From positions 1,302,001 to 1,366,000 of the forward strand of contig NW_026870963.1 of assembly GCF_033118175.1 (NCBI RefSeq): 64,000 nt of DNA, read 5' to 3'. Made by a program: the position numbers and the translations under genes. This stretch comes from Dama dama (Eukaryota; Chordata; Mammalia; Artiodactyla; Cervidae). Positions 13,766-26,695 of this stretch are shown piece by piece. A model generated the notes under the pieces. That model ran no database searches. It worked only from the letters and a program-made list of their open reading frames with translations, and was not told the DNA's origin. The first letter of the stretch is position 1; every line of letters starts with the position of its first letter.

Positions 13766-14959
13766 TTTCAAAACGTGTCAAAAATGAGAACAGCATGAAA
13801 CTGTCTGAAAAATAGGAGTAGCATGAAGTGGTGTTGAAAAAAAAGAAGACACTGAAAAGTTGTGAAATATATGAAGAGCTTCTAACAGTGTCAAAAATAT
13901 GAGGAGAATGAAAGCGTCTCAAAAATAGGAGGAGCATGAAGCTGTGTTGAAAAACATGAAGAGCCTGAAAAGGTTTGAAAAATATGAAGAGCTTCTAAAG
14001 GTATGAAAAATATGAGGAGCATGAAACGGTCTGAAAAATGGGAGGAGCATGAAGTGGTGTTGAAAAACATGAAGACCCTGAAGGTGTGAAAAATATGAAG
14101 AGCTTCAAAAGGTGTCAAAAATACGAGGAGCATGAAACGGTCTGAAAAATAGGAGGATCATGAAGCGGGGTTCAAAAACATGGAAAACCTGAAAAGGTGT
14201 GAAAAATATGAAGAGTTTCAAAAAGTGTCAAAAATATGAGGAGCAAGAAACGGTCTGAAATATAGGAGGAGCATGAAGCGGTGTTCAAAAACATGAAGAG
14301 CCTAAAAAGGTGTGAAAAATATGAAGAGCTTCAAAAGGTGTGAAATACATGAGGAGCATGAAACGGGCTGAAAAATAGGAGAGGCATGAAGTGTTGTGGA
14401 AAAACATGAAGAGCCTGAAAAGGTGTGAAAAATATGAAACGCTTCAAAAGCTGTCAAAAATGAGATGAGCATGAGAAGTTCTTAAAAATAGGAGGATCAT
14501 AAAACGGTGCTGAAAAACATGAAGAGCCTGAAAATGTGTGAAAAATATGAAGAGCTTCAAAAGGTGTCAAATATGAGATCAGCATGAAACGGTCTGAAAG
14601 ATAAGAGGAGCATGAAGCGGTGTTCAAAAACATGAAGAGCCTGAAAAGGTGTGAAAAATATGAAGAGCTTAAAAATGTGTCAAAAATATGAGGAGCATGA
14701 AATGGTCTGAAAAATAGGAGGAGCATGAAGCTGTGTTGAAAAACAAGAAGAGCCTGAAAAGGTGTGAAATATATGAATAGCTTCAAAAGGTGTAACAAAT
14801 ATGAGGACCATGAAACAGTTTGAAAAATAGGAATAGCATGAAACGGTGTTCAAAAACATGAAGAGCCTGAAAAGGTGTGAAAAATATGAAGAGCTTCAAA
14901 ACGTGTCAAATATATGAGGAGCATGAAACGGTCTGAAAAATAGGAGGAGCATGAAGTGG

Positions 14960-15545
14960 TGTTGAAAAACATGAAGATCCTGAAACGGTGTGATATACAT
15001 GAAGAGCTTCAAAATGTGTGAAAAATATGAGGAGCTTCAAAAAGTGTCAAAAATATGAGGAGCAAGAAACGGTCTGAAAAATACGAGGAGCATGAAGAGG
15101 TGTTGAAGAAAATGAAGAGCCTGAAAAGGTGTGAAAAATATGAAGAGCTTCTAAAGGTGTCAAAAATATGAGGAGCATGAAGGTCTGAAAAATAGGAATA
15201 GCATGAAGTGGTGTAGAAAAACATGAAGAGCCGGAAAAGTGTGAAAAATATGAAGAGCTTCAAAAGGTGTCAAAAATATGAGGAGCATGAAACGGTCTGA
15301 AAAATAGGAGGAGCATGAAGTCGTGTTGAAAAAAAAAGAAGAGCCTGAAAAGCTGTGAAATATATGAAGAGCTTCAAAAGGTGTCAAAAATATGAGGAGC
15401 ATGAAACGGTCTGAAATATAGGAGGAGCATGAAGCGGTGTTGAAAAACATGAAGAGTGTGAAAAGGTGTGAAAAATATGAAGAGCTTCTAAAGGTGTCAA
15501 AAATATGAGGAGCATGAAACGGTCTGAAAAATAATAGGAGCATGA
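14960..15545 (+). repeat. Higher-order repeat 2, copy 1 (partner 17310-18025)
   Basis: Caaaatgtgtgaaaaatatg at 15010 matches 17349 (offset 2339). Agagcctgaaaagctgtg at 15340 matches 17821 (offset 2481). The offset grows by 142 bp because the second copy has about five extra subunits. The variant gaagaggtgt(t/g)gaagaaaatg with gaaaagtgtgaaaaatatg also appears a third time at about 18250-18420. Confidence 0.75.
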
Positions 15546-15628
15546 AGCGGTGTTCAAAAACCTGAAGAGCGTGAAAAGGTGTGAAAAATATGAAGAGCTT
15601 CAAAAGGTGTCAAAAATATGAGGAGCAT

Positions 15629-15975
15629 GAAACGGTCTGAATAATAGGAGGAGCATGAAGCGGTGTTGAAAAACATGAAGAGCCTGAAAACGTGTGAAAA
15701 AATATGAAGAGCTTCAAAAGGTGTGAAAAATATGAGGAGCATGAAACGGTCTGAATAATAGGAGGAGCATGAAGCGGTGCTGAAAAACATGAAGAGCGTG
15801 AAAAGGTGTGAAAAATACGAAGAGCTTCAAAAGGTGTCAAAAATATGAGGAGCATGAAACGGTCTGAATAATAGGAGGAGCATGAAGCGGTGTTGAAAAA
15901 CATGAAGAGCCTGAAAACGTGTGAAAAAATATGAAGAGCTTCAAAATGTGTGAAAAATATGAAGAGATTCAAAAG
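15629..15975 (+). repeat. Homogenised run of near-identical units
   Basis: Three units start with gaaacggtctgaataatagg at 15629, 15743 and 15856 (114 then 113 bp). All share the A variant ctgaataatagg. Two share the C variant gaaaaaatatgaagagc with an extra A. This is a recent local amplification. Confidence 0.85.
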
Positions 15976-17309
15976 GTGTCAAAAATGCGATGCGCATGAA
16001 ACGGTCTGAAAAATAGGAGGAGCATGAAGTCTTGTTGAAAAAAAAGAAGAGCCTGAAACGGTGTGAAATATAATAAGAGCTTCAAAAGGTGTCAAAATAT
16101 GAGGAGCACGAAACGGTCTGAAAAATAGGAGGAGCATGAAGCGGTGTTGAAAAACATGAAGAGCGTGAAAATGTGTGAAAAATATGAAGAGCTTCTAAAG
16201 GTATCAAAAACATGAGGAGCATGAAACGGTCTGAAAAATAGGAGGAGCATGAAGCGGTGTTCAAAAACCTGAAGAGCCTGAAAAGGTGTGAAAAATATGA
16301 AGAGCTTGAAAAGATGTGAAAATTATGAGGAGGATAAAACCGTCTGAAAAATAGGAGGAGCATGAAGCGGAGTTCAAATACATGAAGAGCCTGAAATGCT
16401 GTGAAAAATATGAAGAGCTTCAAAAGGTGTAAAAAATATGAGGAGCATGAAAAGGTCTGAAAAATAGGACGAGCATGAAGCGGTGTTGAAAAACATGAAG
16501 AGCCTGAAAAGGTGTGAAAAATATGAAGAGCTTCAAAAGTTGTGAAAAATATGAAGAGCTTGAAACGGTCTGAAAAATAGGAGGATCAAGAAACGGTGTT
16601 GAAAAACATGAAGAGCCTGAATACGTGTAAAATATGAAGAGCTACAAAAGATGTCAAAAATATGAGGAGCATGAAACGGTCTGTAAAATAGGAGGAGGTT
16701 GAAGCTGTGTTGAAAAACAAGAAGAGACTGAAAAGGTGTGGAAAATATGAAGAGCTTCAAATGGTGTGAAAAATATGAAGAGCTTCAAAAGGTGTCAAAA
16801 ATGAGATGAGCATGAAACGGTCTGACAAATAGGATGAGCATGAAGTGGTGTTGAAAAAAAGGAAGAGCCTGAAAAGATGTGAAAAATATGAAGAGCTTCA
16901 AAACGTGTCAAAAATAGGAGGAGAATGAAACGGTTTGAAACATAGGTGGAGCATGAAGGGGTGTTCAAAAATATGAAGAGCCTGAAAAGGTGTGAAAAAT
17001 ATGAAGAGCTTCAAAAGGTGTCAAAAATATGAGGAGCATGAAATGGTCTGAAAAATAGGAGGAGCATGAAATGCTGATCGAACACATGAAGGGCCTGAAA
17101 AGTTTTGAAAAATATAAAGAGCTTCAAAAGGTGTGAAATATATTTGGACATGAAACGGTCTGAAAAATAGGAGGAGCATGAGGCGGTTTTCAAATACATG
17201 AAGAGCCTGAAAAGTGTGAAAAATATGAAGAGCTTCAAAAGGTGTCAAATATATGAGGAGAATGAAACGGTCTGAAAAATAGGAGGAGCATGAAGTGGTG
17301 TTGAAAAAC

Positions 17310-18025
17310 ATGAAGAGCCTGAAATGGTGTGAAATATATGAAGAGCTTCAAAATGTGTGAAAAATATGAGGAGCTTCAAAAAGTGTCAAAAATATGAGGA
17401 GCAAGAAACGGTCTGAAAAATACGAGGAGCATGAAGAGGTGTGGAAGAAAATGAAGAGCCTGAAAAGGTGTGAAAAATATGAAGAGTTTCTAAAGGTGTC
17501 AAAAGTATGAGGAGCATGAAGGTCTGAAAAATAGGAAGAGCATGAAGTGGTGTTGAAAAACATGAAGAGCCTGAAAAGTGTGAAAAATATGAAGAGCTTC
17601 AAAAGGTGTCAAAAATATGAAGAGCATGAAACGGTCTGAAATATAGGAGGAGCATGAAGCGGTGTTGAAAAACATGAAGAGCCTGAACACGTGTGAAAAA
17701 ATATGAAGAGCTTCAAAAGGTGTGAAAAATATGAAGAGCTTCAAAAGGTGTCAAAAATGAGATGAGCATGAAACGGTCTGAAAAATAGGAGGAGCATGAA
17801 GTGGTGTTGAAAAAGAAAGAAGAGCCTGAAAAGCTGTGAAATATATGAAGAGCTTCAAAAGGTATCAAAAATATGAGGAGCACGAAACGGTCTGAAAAAT
17901 AGGAGGAGCATGAAGCGATGTTGAACAACATGAAGAGTGTGAAAAGGTGTGAAAAATATGAAGAGCTTCTAAAGGTATCAAAAATATGGGGAGCATGAAA
18001 CGTTCTGAAAAATAGGAGGAGCATG
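17310..18025 (+). repeat. Higher-order repeat 2, copy 2
   Basis: Diverged partner of 14960-15545, with shared variants gaggagcaagaaacggtctg, gaagaaaatgaagagcc and gaaaagctgtgaaatatatg. It contains an extra pentamer relative to copy 1. Identity is visibly lower than in the blocks at 57-62 kb, so this duplication is probably older. Confidence 0.7.
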
Positions 18026-18449
18026 AAGCGGTGTTCAAAAACCTGAAGAGCCTGAAAAGGTGTGAAAAATATGAAGAGCTTCAAAAGATGTGAAAATTAT
18101 GAGGAGCATGAAACGGTCTGAAAAATAGGAGGTGCATGAAACATTGATCAAAAACATGAAGAGCCTGAAAAGATGTGAAAAATATGAAGAGCTGCAAAAG
18201 GTGTGAAATACATGATGAGCATGAAACGGGCTGAAAAATAGGAGAAGCATGAAGAGGTGTGGAAGAAAATGAAGAGCCTGAAAAGGTGTGAAAAATATGA
18301 GGAGCTTCTAAAGGTGTGAAAAATATGAGGAGCATGAAGGTCTGAAAAATAGGAAGAGCATGAAGTGGTTTTGAAAAACATGAAGAGCCGGAAAAGTGTG
18401 AAAAATATGAAGAGCTTCAAAAGGTGTCAAAAATATGAGGAGCATGAAA

Positions 18450-19050
18450 CGGTCTGAAAAATAGGAGGAGCATGAAGCGGTGTTCCAAAATATGAAGAGC
18501 CTGAAAATTTGTGAAAACTATGAAGCGCTTCAGAAGGTGTCAAAAATGAGATGAGCATGAAACGGTCTGAAAAATAGGAGGAGCATGAAGTGGTGTTGAA
18601 AAACATTAAGAGCCTGAAAATGTGTGAAATATCTGAAGAGCTTCAAAAGATTTCAGAAATGAGAGGAGCATGAAACGGTCTGAAAAATAGGAGGAGCATA
18701 AAGCGGTGTTGAAAAACATGAAGAGCCTGAAAAGGTGTGAAAAATATGAATAGTTTCAAAAGATGTGAAAAATATGAAGAACTTCAAAAGCTGTCAAAAA
18801 TGAAATGAGCATGAAACGGTCTGAGAAATAGGAGAAGCATGAAGTGGTGTTGAAAAACATGAAGAGCTTGAAACATTGTGAAATATATGAAGAGCTTCAA
18901 ACGGTGTGAAAAATATGAAGTAGCTTCAAAAGGTGTCAAAAATATGAGGAGCATGAAACGGTCTGAAAAATAGGAGGAGCATTGTAACATTGTTGAAAAA
19001 ATTGAAGAGCCTGAAAAGGTGTGAAAAATATGAAGAGATTCAAAAGGTGT
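18450..19050 (+). repeat. Variant block shared with 35870-36470 and 37625-37925
   Basis: The variant gaaaatttgtgaaaactatg (C at 18518) recurs at 35930 (offset 17412) and in similar form near 37670. It is followed in all three by aaaaacattaagagcctg and tttcagaaatgagagg. Attgtaacattgtt at 18981 recurs at 36390 (offset 17409). The latter two copies are 1749 bp apart, so a block about 0.6 kb long has spread over 19 kb. Confidence 0.8.
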
Positions 19051-19159
19051 CAAAAATATTAGGAGCATGAAACGGTCTGAAAAAAAGGAGGAGCAGGAAA
19101 CCATGTTCAAAAACATGAAGAGCCTGAAAAGGTGTGAAAAATATGAAGAGCTTCAAAAG

Positions 19160-19445
19160 GTATTAAAAATAGGAGGAGCATGAAGCGGTGTTCAAAAACA
19201 TGAAGAGCCTGAAAATGTGTGTAAACTATGAAGAGCTTCAAAATGTGTCAAAAATATGAGGAGCATGAAACGGTCTGAAAAATAGGTGGATCAAGAATCG
19301 GTCTTGAAAAACATGAAGAGCGTGAAAACGTGTGAAAAATATGAAGAGCTTCAAACGGTGTGAAAAATATGAAAAGCTTAAAATGGTGTCAAAAATGAGA
19401 TGAGCATGAAACGGTCTGAAAAATAGGTGGAGCATGAAACGGTGT
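19160..19445 (+). repeat. Uninterrupted paralogue of the LINE-1 insertion site
   Basis: The variant order here is gaaaatgtgtgtaaactatg, then aaataggtggatcaagaatc, ggtcttgaaaaacatgaaga, gcgtgaaaacgtgtg and cttaaaatggtgtc. The same order flanks the LINE-1: the first part lies at 43800-43930 and the rest at 45706-45810. The target-site sequence corresponds to 19293-19307. A third copy at about 22930-23100 has the target sequence aagaagcggtgttga intact at 23065-23079. Confidence 0.85.
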
Positions 19446-21744
19446 TCAAAAACATGAAGAGCCTGAAAAGCTGTGAAATATATGAAGAGCTTCAAAAGGT
19501 GTCAAAATATGAGGAGCACGAAACGGTCTGAAAAATAGGAGGAGCATGAAGCCGTGTTCAAAAACATGAAGAGACTGAAATGGTGTGAAAAACATGAAGA
19601 GCCTAAAAGGTGTGAAAAATATGAAAAGCTTCAAAAGATGTCACAAATATGAAGAGCATGAAACGGTCTGAAATATTGAAGGATCATGAAGCGGGGTTCA
19701 AAAACATGAAGAGCCTGAAAACCTTTGAAAAATATGAAAAGCTTCAAAGGTGTGAAAAATATGAAGAGCTTCAAAAGCTGTCAAAAATGAGATGAGCATG
19801 ACACGGTCTGAAAAATAGGAGTAGCATGAAGTGGTGTTGAAAAACATGAAGAGCCTGAATAAGTGTGAAATAATGAAGAGATTCAAAAGTTGTGAAAAAT
19901 ATGAAGAGCTTCAAAAGGTGACAACAAAATGAGGAGAATGAAACGGTCTGAAAAATAGGAGGATCATGAAGCATTGTTTAAAAACATGAAGAGCCTGTAA
20001 AGGTGTGAAAAATATGAAGAGCTTGAAAAGGTGTGAAATACAATAGGAGCATGAAACGGTCTGAAAAATATGAGGAGCCTGAAACGGTCTGAAAAATAGG
20101 AGGAGATTGAAATGGTGATCAAAAACATGAAGCACCTGAAAAGGTGTGAAATATATGAAGAGCTTCAAAAGGTGTGAAATACAATAGGAGCATGAAACGG
20201 TCTGAAAAATAGGAGGAGCATGAAGCGGTGTTGAAAAACATGAAGAGCCTGAAAAGGTGTTAAATATATGAAGAGCTTCAAAAGGTGTGAAAAATATGAG
20301 GAGCATGAAACGGTCTGAAGAATAGGAGGAGGATTGTAGCGGTGTTCAGAAACATGAAGAGCATGAAAAGGTGTGAAAAATATGAAGGGCTTCAAAAGCT
20401 GTGAAACACATGAGGAGCATGAAACTGTCTGAAAAATAGGAGGATCATGAAGCGGTGTTGAAAAACATGAAGAGCATGAAAAGCTGTGAAAAATATTAAG
20501 AGCTTCAAAAGGTGTCAAAAATATGAGAAGCATGAAACGGTCTGAAAAATAGGAGCAGCATGAAACGGTGTTGAAAAACATGAAGAGCCTGAAAAGGAGT
20601 GAAAAATATGAAGAGACTCAAAAGGTGTGAAAAATATGAAGAGCTTCAAAAGCTGTCAAAAATGAGATGAGCATGAAGCGGTCTGAAAAATAGGAGGGGC
20701 ATGAAGTTGTGTTGAAAAACATGAAGAGTCTGAAAAGGTGTGAAAAATATGAAGAGCTTCAAAAGGAGTCAAAAATATGAGGAGCATGAAACGGTTTGAA
20801 ATATAGGAGGAGCATGAAGTGGTGTTGAAAAACATGAAGGGCCTGAAAAGGGGTGAAAAATATGAAGAGCTTCAAAAGGTGTGAAAAATATGAGGAGCAT
20901 GAAACGGTCTGAAATATAGGAGGAGCATGAAACGGGGTTCATAAACATGAAGAGCCTGAAAAGGTGTGAAAAATATGAAGAGCTGCAAAAGGTGTGAAAA
21001 ATATGAAGAGCTTCAAAAGGTGTGAAAAATATGAAGAGCTTCAAAAGATGTGAAATACATGAGGAGCATGAAACGGTCTGAAAAATAGGAGGAGCATGAA
21101 GCGGTGTTGAAAAACATGAAAACCTGAAAAGGTGTGAAAAATATGAAGGGCTTCAAAAGGTGTCAAATATATGAGGAGCATGAAACGGTCTAAAAATAGG
21201 AGGAGCATGAAGCGGTGTTCAAAAAAATGAAGAGCCTGAAAAGGTGTGAAATATATGAAGAGCCTCAAAACGTGTCAAAAATAAGAGGAGCATGAATCGG
21301 TCTGTACAATAGGAGGAGCATGAAGCGGTGTTGAAAAACATGAAGAGACTTAAAACGTGTGAAATATATGAAGAGCTTCAAAAAGTGTGAAAAATATGAA
21401 GAGCTTCAAAAGGTGTGAAAAACATGAGGAGCATGAAACGGTCTGAAAAATAGGAGGAGCATGAAGTGGTGTTGAAAAACATGAAGAGCCTGAAAATTGT
21501 GAAAAATATCAAGAGCTTCAAAGGTGTGAAAAATATGAGGAGCATGAAACGGTCTGAAAAATAGGAGGAGCATGAAGCCGTGTTGAAAAACATGAAGAAC
21601 CTGAAAGGGTGTAACAAATATGAAGAGATTAAGAAGGTGTCAAAAATGAGATGAGCATGAAACGGTCTGAGAAATAGGAGGAGCATGAAGTGGTGTTGAA
21701 AAACATGAAGAGCCTGAAAAAGTGGGAAATATATGAAGAGCTTC

Positions 21745-22540
21745 AAAAGGTGTCAAAACTATGAGGAGTATGAAACGGTCTGAAAAATAGGAGCAGCATG
21801 AAACGGTGTTGAAAAACATGAAGAGCCTCAAAAGGTGTGAAAAATATGAAGAGCTCAAAAGGTGTCAAAAATATGAAGAGCTTCAAAAAGTGTGAAAAAT
21901 GAGATGAGCATGAAATGGTCTCAAAAAGGAGGAGCATGAAGTGGTGTTGAAAAACATGAAGAGCCTGAAAAGTTGTGAAAAATATGAAGAGCTTCAAAGG
22001 TGTCAAAAATGTGAGGAGCATGAAACGGTCTGAAAAATAGGAGGAGCATGAAATCGTGTTCAAAAACATGAAGAGGCTGAAAAGGTGTGAAAAATATGAA
22101 GAGCTTCAAAATGTCTGAAATACATGAGGAGCATGAAACGGTCTGAAAAGGAGGAGGAGCATGAAGCCGTGTTCAAAATCATGAAGAGTCTAAAAACGTG
22201 TGAAAAATATGAAGAGCTTCAAAAGGTGTGAAAAATATGAAAAGGTTCAAAAGGTGTTAAAAATATGAGGAGCATGAAACGGTCTGAAAAATAGGAGAGG
22301 CATGAATTTGTGTTGAAAAACATGAAGAGCCCAAAAAGGTGTGAAAAATATGAAGAGCTTCAAAAGGTGTGAAATACATGAGGAGCATGAAACTGTCTGA
22401 AAAATAGGAGGTGCATGAACTGGTGTTCAAAAACATGAAGAGCCTGAAAAGGTGTGAATAATATGAAGAGGTTCAAAAGGTGTGAAAAATATGAGGAGCA
22501 TGATACGGTGTGAAAAATAGGAGGAGCATGAAGCCGTGTT
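21745..22540 (+). repeat. Higher-order repeat 3, copy 1 (offset 2166)
   Basis: Gtcaaaactatgaggagtat at 21752 matches 23918, and catgaagagcccaaaaagg at 22321 matches 24487, so a constant 2166-bp offset holds over about 0.79 kb. The two copies are nearly identical except around 22285-22315, where copy 1 reads aggagaggcatgaatttgtg and copy 2 has the ordinary gcggtgttg. That odd variant is also at about 42950-42970. A smaller internal duplication (gaagccgtgttgaaaaac, gggtgtaacaaatatg) is at 21574 and 22530, offset 956. Confidence 0.88.
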
Positions 22541-23910
22541 GAAAAACATGAAGAACCTGAAAGGGTGTAACAAATATGGAGAGATTAAGAAGGTGTCAGA
22601 AATGAGATGAGCATGAAACGGTCTGAGAAATAGGAGGAGCATGAAGTGGTGTTGAAAAACATGAAGAGCCTGAAAAAGTGTGAAATATATGAAGAGCTTC
22701 AAAAGGTGTAAAGTACATGAGGAGAATGAAACCGTCCGAAAAATAGGAGGAGCATGAAGCGGTGTTCCAATACATGAAGAGCCTGAAAAGGTGTGAAATA
22801 TATGAAGAGATTCAAAAGGTGTCAAAAATATGAGGAGCATGAAACGGTCTGAAAAAAACGAGAATCAGGAAACCGTGTTCAAAAACATGAAGAGCCTGAA
22901 AAGGTGTGAAAAATTTGAGGTGCTTCAAAAGGTGAGAAAATTAGGAGGAGCATGAAGCGGTGTTCAAAAACATGAAAAGCCTGAAAATGTTTGTAAAATA
23001 TGAAGAGCTTCAAAACGTGTCAAAAATATGAGGAGCATTAAACGGTCTGAAAAATAGGAGGATCAAGAAGCGGTGTTGAAAAACATGAAGATCTGAAAAC
23101 TTGTGAAAAATATGAAGAGCTTCAAAAGGTGTGAAAAATATGCAGAGCTTCAAAAGGTGTCAAAAATGAGATGAGCATGAAATGGTCTGAAAAAGAGGTG
23201 GAGCAAGAAGTGGTGTTGAAAAACATGAAGAGCCTCAAAAGGTGTGAAATACTTGAGGAGCATGAATCGGTCTGAAAAATAGGAGGAGCATGAAGCGGTG
23301 TTGAAAAACATGAAGAGCCTGAAAAGATGTGAAATATATGAAGAGATTCAAAAGCTGTCAAAAATATGAGGAGCACGTAACGGTTTGGAAAATAGGAAGA
23401 GCATGAAGTGGTGTTGAAAAACATGAAGAGCCTGAAAAGATGTGAAAAATATGAAGAGCTTCAAAAAGTGTCCACAATATGAGGAGCATGAAACTGTCTG
23501 AGAAATAGGAGGAGCATGAAGTGGTGCTGAAAAACATGAAGAGCCTAAAAGGTGTGAAAAATATGAAAAGCTTCAAAAGATGTCATAAATATGAGGAGCA
23601 TGAAACGGTATGAAAAATTGGATGATCATGAATCAGTATTGAAAAACATGAAGAGCCTGAAAAGTTGTGAAAAATATGAAGAGCTTCAAAAGTTGTCAAA
23701 AATGTGAGGAGCATGAAACGGTCTGAAAAATAGGAGGAGCATGAAACCGTGTCAAAAACATGAAGAGCCTGAAAAGGTGTGAAAAATGAAGAGCTTCAAA
23801 AGGTGTGAAATACATGAGAAGCATGAAACGGTCTGAAAAATAGGAGGAGCATGAAGCGGTGTTTAAAAATATGAAGAGCCTGAAAAGGTGTGAAAAATAT
23901 GAAGAGCTTC

Positions 23911-24706
23911 AAAAGGTGTCAAAACTATGAGGAGTATGAAACGGTCTGAAAAATAGGAGCAGCATGAAACGGTGTTGAAAAACATGAAGAGCCTCAAAAG
24001 GTGTGAAAAATATGAAGAGCTCAAAAGGTGTCAAAAATATGAAGAGCTTCAAAAAGTGTGAAAAATGAGATGAGCATGAAATGGTCTGAAAAAGGAGGAG
24101 CATGAAGTGGTGTTGAAAAACATGAAGAGCCTGAAAAGTTGTGAAAAATATGAAGAGCTTCAAAGGTGTCAAAAATGTGAGGAGCATGAAACGGTCTGAA
24201 AAATAGGAGGAGCATGAAATCGTGTTCAAAAACATGAAGAGGCTGAAAAGGTGTGAAAAATATGAAGAGCTTCAAAATGTCTGAAATACATGAGGAGCAT
24301 GAAACGATCTGAAAAGGAGGAGGAGCATGAAGCCGTGTTCAAAATCATGAAGAGCCTAAAAACGTGTGAAAAATATGAAGAGCTTCAAAAGGTGTGAAAA
24401 ATATGAAGAGGTTCAAAAGGTGTCAAAAATATGAGGAGCATGAAACGGTCTGAAAAATAGGAGGAGCATGAAGCGGTGTTGAAAAACATGAAGAGCCCAA
24501 AAAGGTGTGAAAAATATGAAGAGCTTCAAAAGGTGTGAAATACATGAGGAGCATGAAACTGTCTGAAAAATAGGAGGTGCATGAACTGGTGTTCAAAAAC
24601 ATGAAGAGCCTGAAAAGGTGTGAATAATATGAAGAGGTTCAAAAGGTGTGAAAAATATGAGGAGCATGATACGGTGTGAAAAATAGGAGGAGCATGAAGC
24701 GGTGTT
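23911..24706 (+). repeat. Higher-order repeat 3, copy 2
   Basis: Near-identical second copy of 21745-22540. Shared rare features include aaaaggaggaggagcatg, gccgtgttcaaaatcatg and gaactggtgttcaaaaac. Parts of the same haplotype (gaaaaggaggaggagcatg and gttcaaaatcatgaag) also recur near 42790-42900 and 46040-46110, so this block has further dispersed relatives. Confidence 0.88.
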
Positions 24707-26695
24707 CAAAACATGAAGAACCTGAAAAGGTGTGAAAAATATGAAGAGCTTCAAACGGTGTGAAATACATGAGGAGCATGAAACTGTCTGAAAAATAGGA
24801 GGAGCATGAAAAGGTGTTCAAGAACATGAAGAGCCTGAAAAGGTGTGAAAAATATAAAGAGCATCAAAAGGTGTGAAATACATGCAGAGCATTAAACGGT
24901 CTGAAAAATAAGAGGAGCATGAAGTGGTGTTGAAAAACATGAAGAGCCTGAAAAGGTGTGAAATAAATGAAGAGCTTCAAACGGTGTGAAAAATATGAAG
25001 AGCTTCAAAAGGTGTCAAAAATATGAGGAGCATGAAACGGTCTGAAAAATAGGAGGAGCATGAAAAGGTGTTCAAGAATATGAAGAGCCTGAAAAGGTGT
25101 GAAAAATATAAAGAGCTTCAAAAGGAGTCAAAATATGAAGAGCTTCAAAAGGTGTCAAAAATGAGATGAGCATGAAACGGTCTGAAAAATCGGAGGAGCA
25201 TGAAGTGGGGATGAAAATCATGAAGAGCCTGAAAAGGTGTGTAAAATATGAAGAGCTTCAAAAGGAGTGAAAAATATGAAGAGCTTCAAAAGGTGTCAAA
25301 AATGAGATGAGCATGAAACGTCTGAAAAATAGGAGCAGCATGCAGAGGTGTTCAAAAACATGAAGAGCCTGAAAACGTGTGAAAAATATGAAGAGCTTCA
25401 AAAGGTGTGAAAAATAGGAGAAGCATGAAGCGGTGTTGAAAAACATGAAGAGCCTGAAAAGGTGTGAAAAATATGAAGAACTTCAAAAGGTGTCAAAAAT
25501 ATCAGGAGCATGAAACGGTCTGAATAAGAGGAGGAGCATGAAACTGTGTTCAAAAACATGAAGAGCCTGAAAAGGTGTGAAAAATATGAAGAGCTTCAAA
25601 GGGTTGGAAATATATGGAGAGCATGAAACTGTCTGAAAAATAGGAGGAGCATGAAGCGGTGTTGAAAAACTTGAAGAGTCTGAAAAGGTGTGAAAATTAT
25701 GAAGAGCTTCAAAAGATTTCAAAAATATGAGGATCATGAAAAGTTCTGATGAATTGGAGGAACATGAAGCGGTGTTGAAAAACATGAAGTGTCTGAAATA
25801 GTGAGAAAAACATGAAGCGCTTCAAAAGGTGTCAAAAATATGAGGAGCATGAAACGGTCTGAAAAATAGGAGGAGCATGAAGGGGTGTTGAAGAACATGA
25901 AGAGCCTGAAAAGGTGTGAAAAATATGAAGCGCTTCAAAAGGTGTGAAAAATATTAAGAGCTTCAAAATGTGTGGAATACATGAGGAGCATGAAACGGTC
26001 TGAAAAATAGGAGGAGCGTGAAGCGGTGTTCAAAAACATGAAGAGCCTGAAAAGGTGTGAAATATATGAAGAGATTCAAAAGGTTTCAAAAATATGAGGA
26101 GCATGAAACGCTCAGAAAAGTAGGAGGATCATGAAGCGGTGTTGAAAAACATGAAAAGCCTGAAAAGGTGTGAAAAATATGAAGAGCTTCAAAAGGTGTC
26201 AAAAATATGAGGAGCATGAAACGGTCTGAAAAATAGGAGGAGCAAGAAATCGTGTTCAAAAACATGAGGAGCCTGAAAACGTGTGAAAAATATAAAGAGC
26301 TTCAAAATGTGTGAAATACATGAGGAGCATGAAACGGTCTGAAAAATAGGAGGAGCATGAAGCGGTGTTGAAAAACATGAAGAGCCTGAAAAGGTGTGAA
26401 AAATATAAAGAACTTCAAAAGGTGCCAAAAATATGAGGAGCATGAAACGGTCTGAAATAAAGGAGGATCATGAAACGGTCTGAAAAATAGGAGGGGCATG
26501 AAACGTTGTTCAAAAACATGAAGAGCCTAAAAAGGTGTGAAAAATATGAAGAGCTTCAAAAGGTGTGAAAAATATCAGGAGCTTCACAAGTTGTCAAAAA
26601 TATGAGGAGCATGAAACGGTCTGAAAAATAGGAGGAACATTAACGGGTGTTGAAAAACATGAAGAGGCTGAAAAGGTGTAAAAATATGAAGAGCT

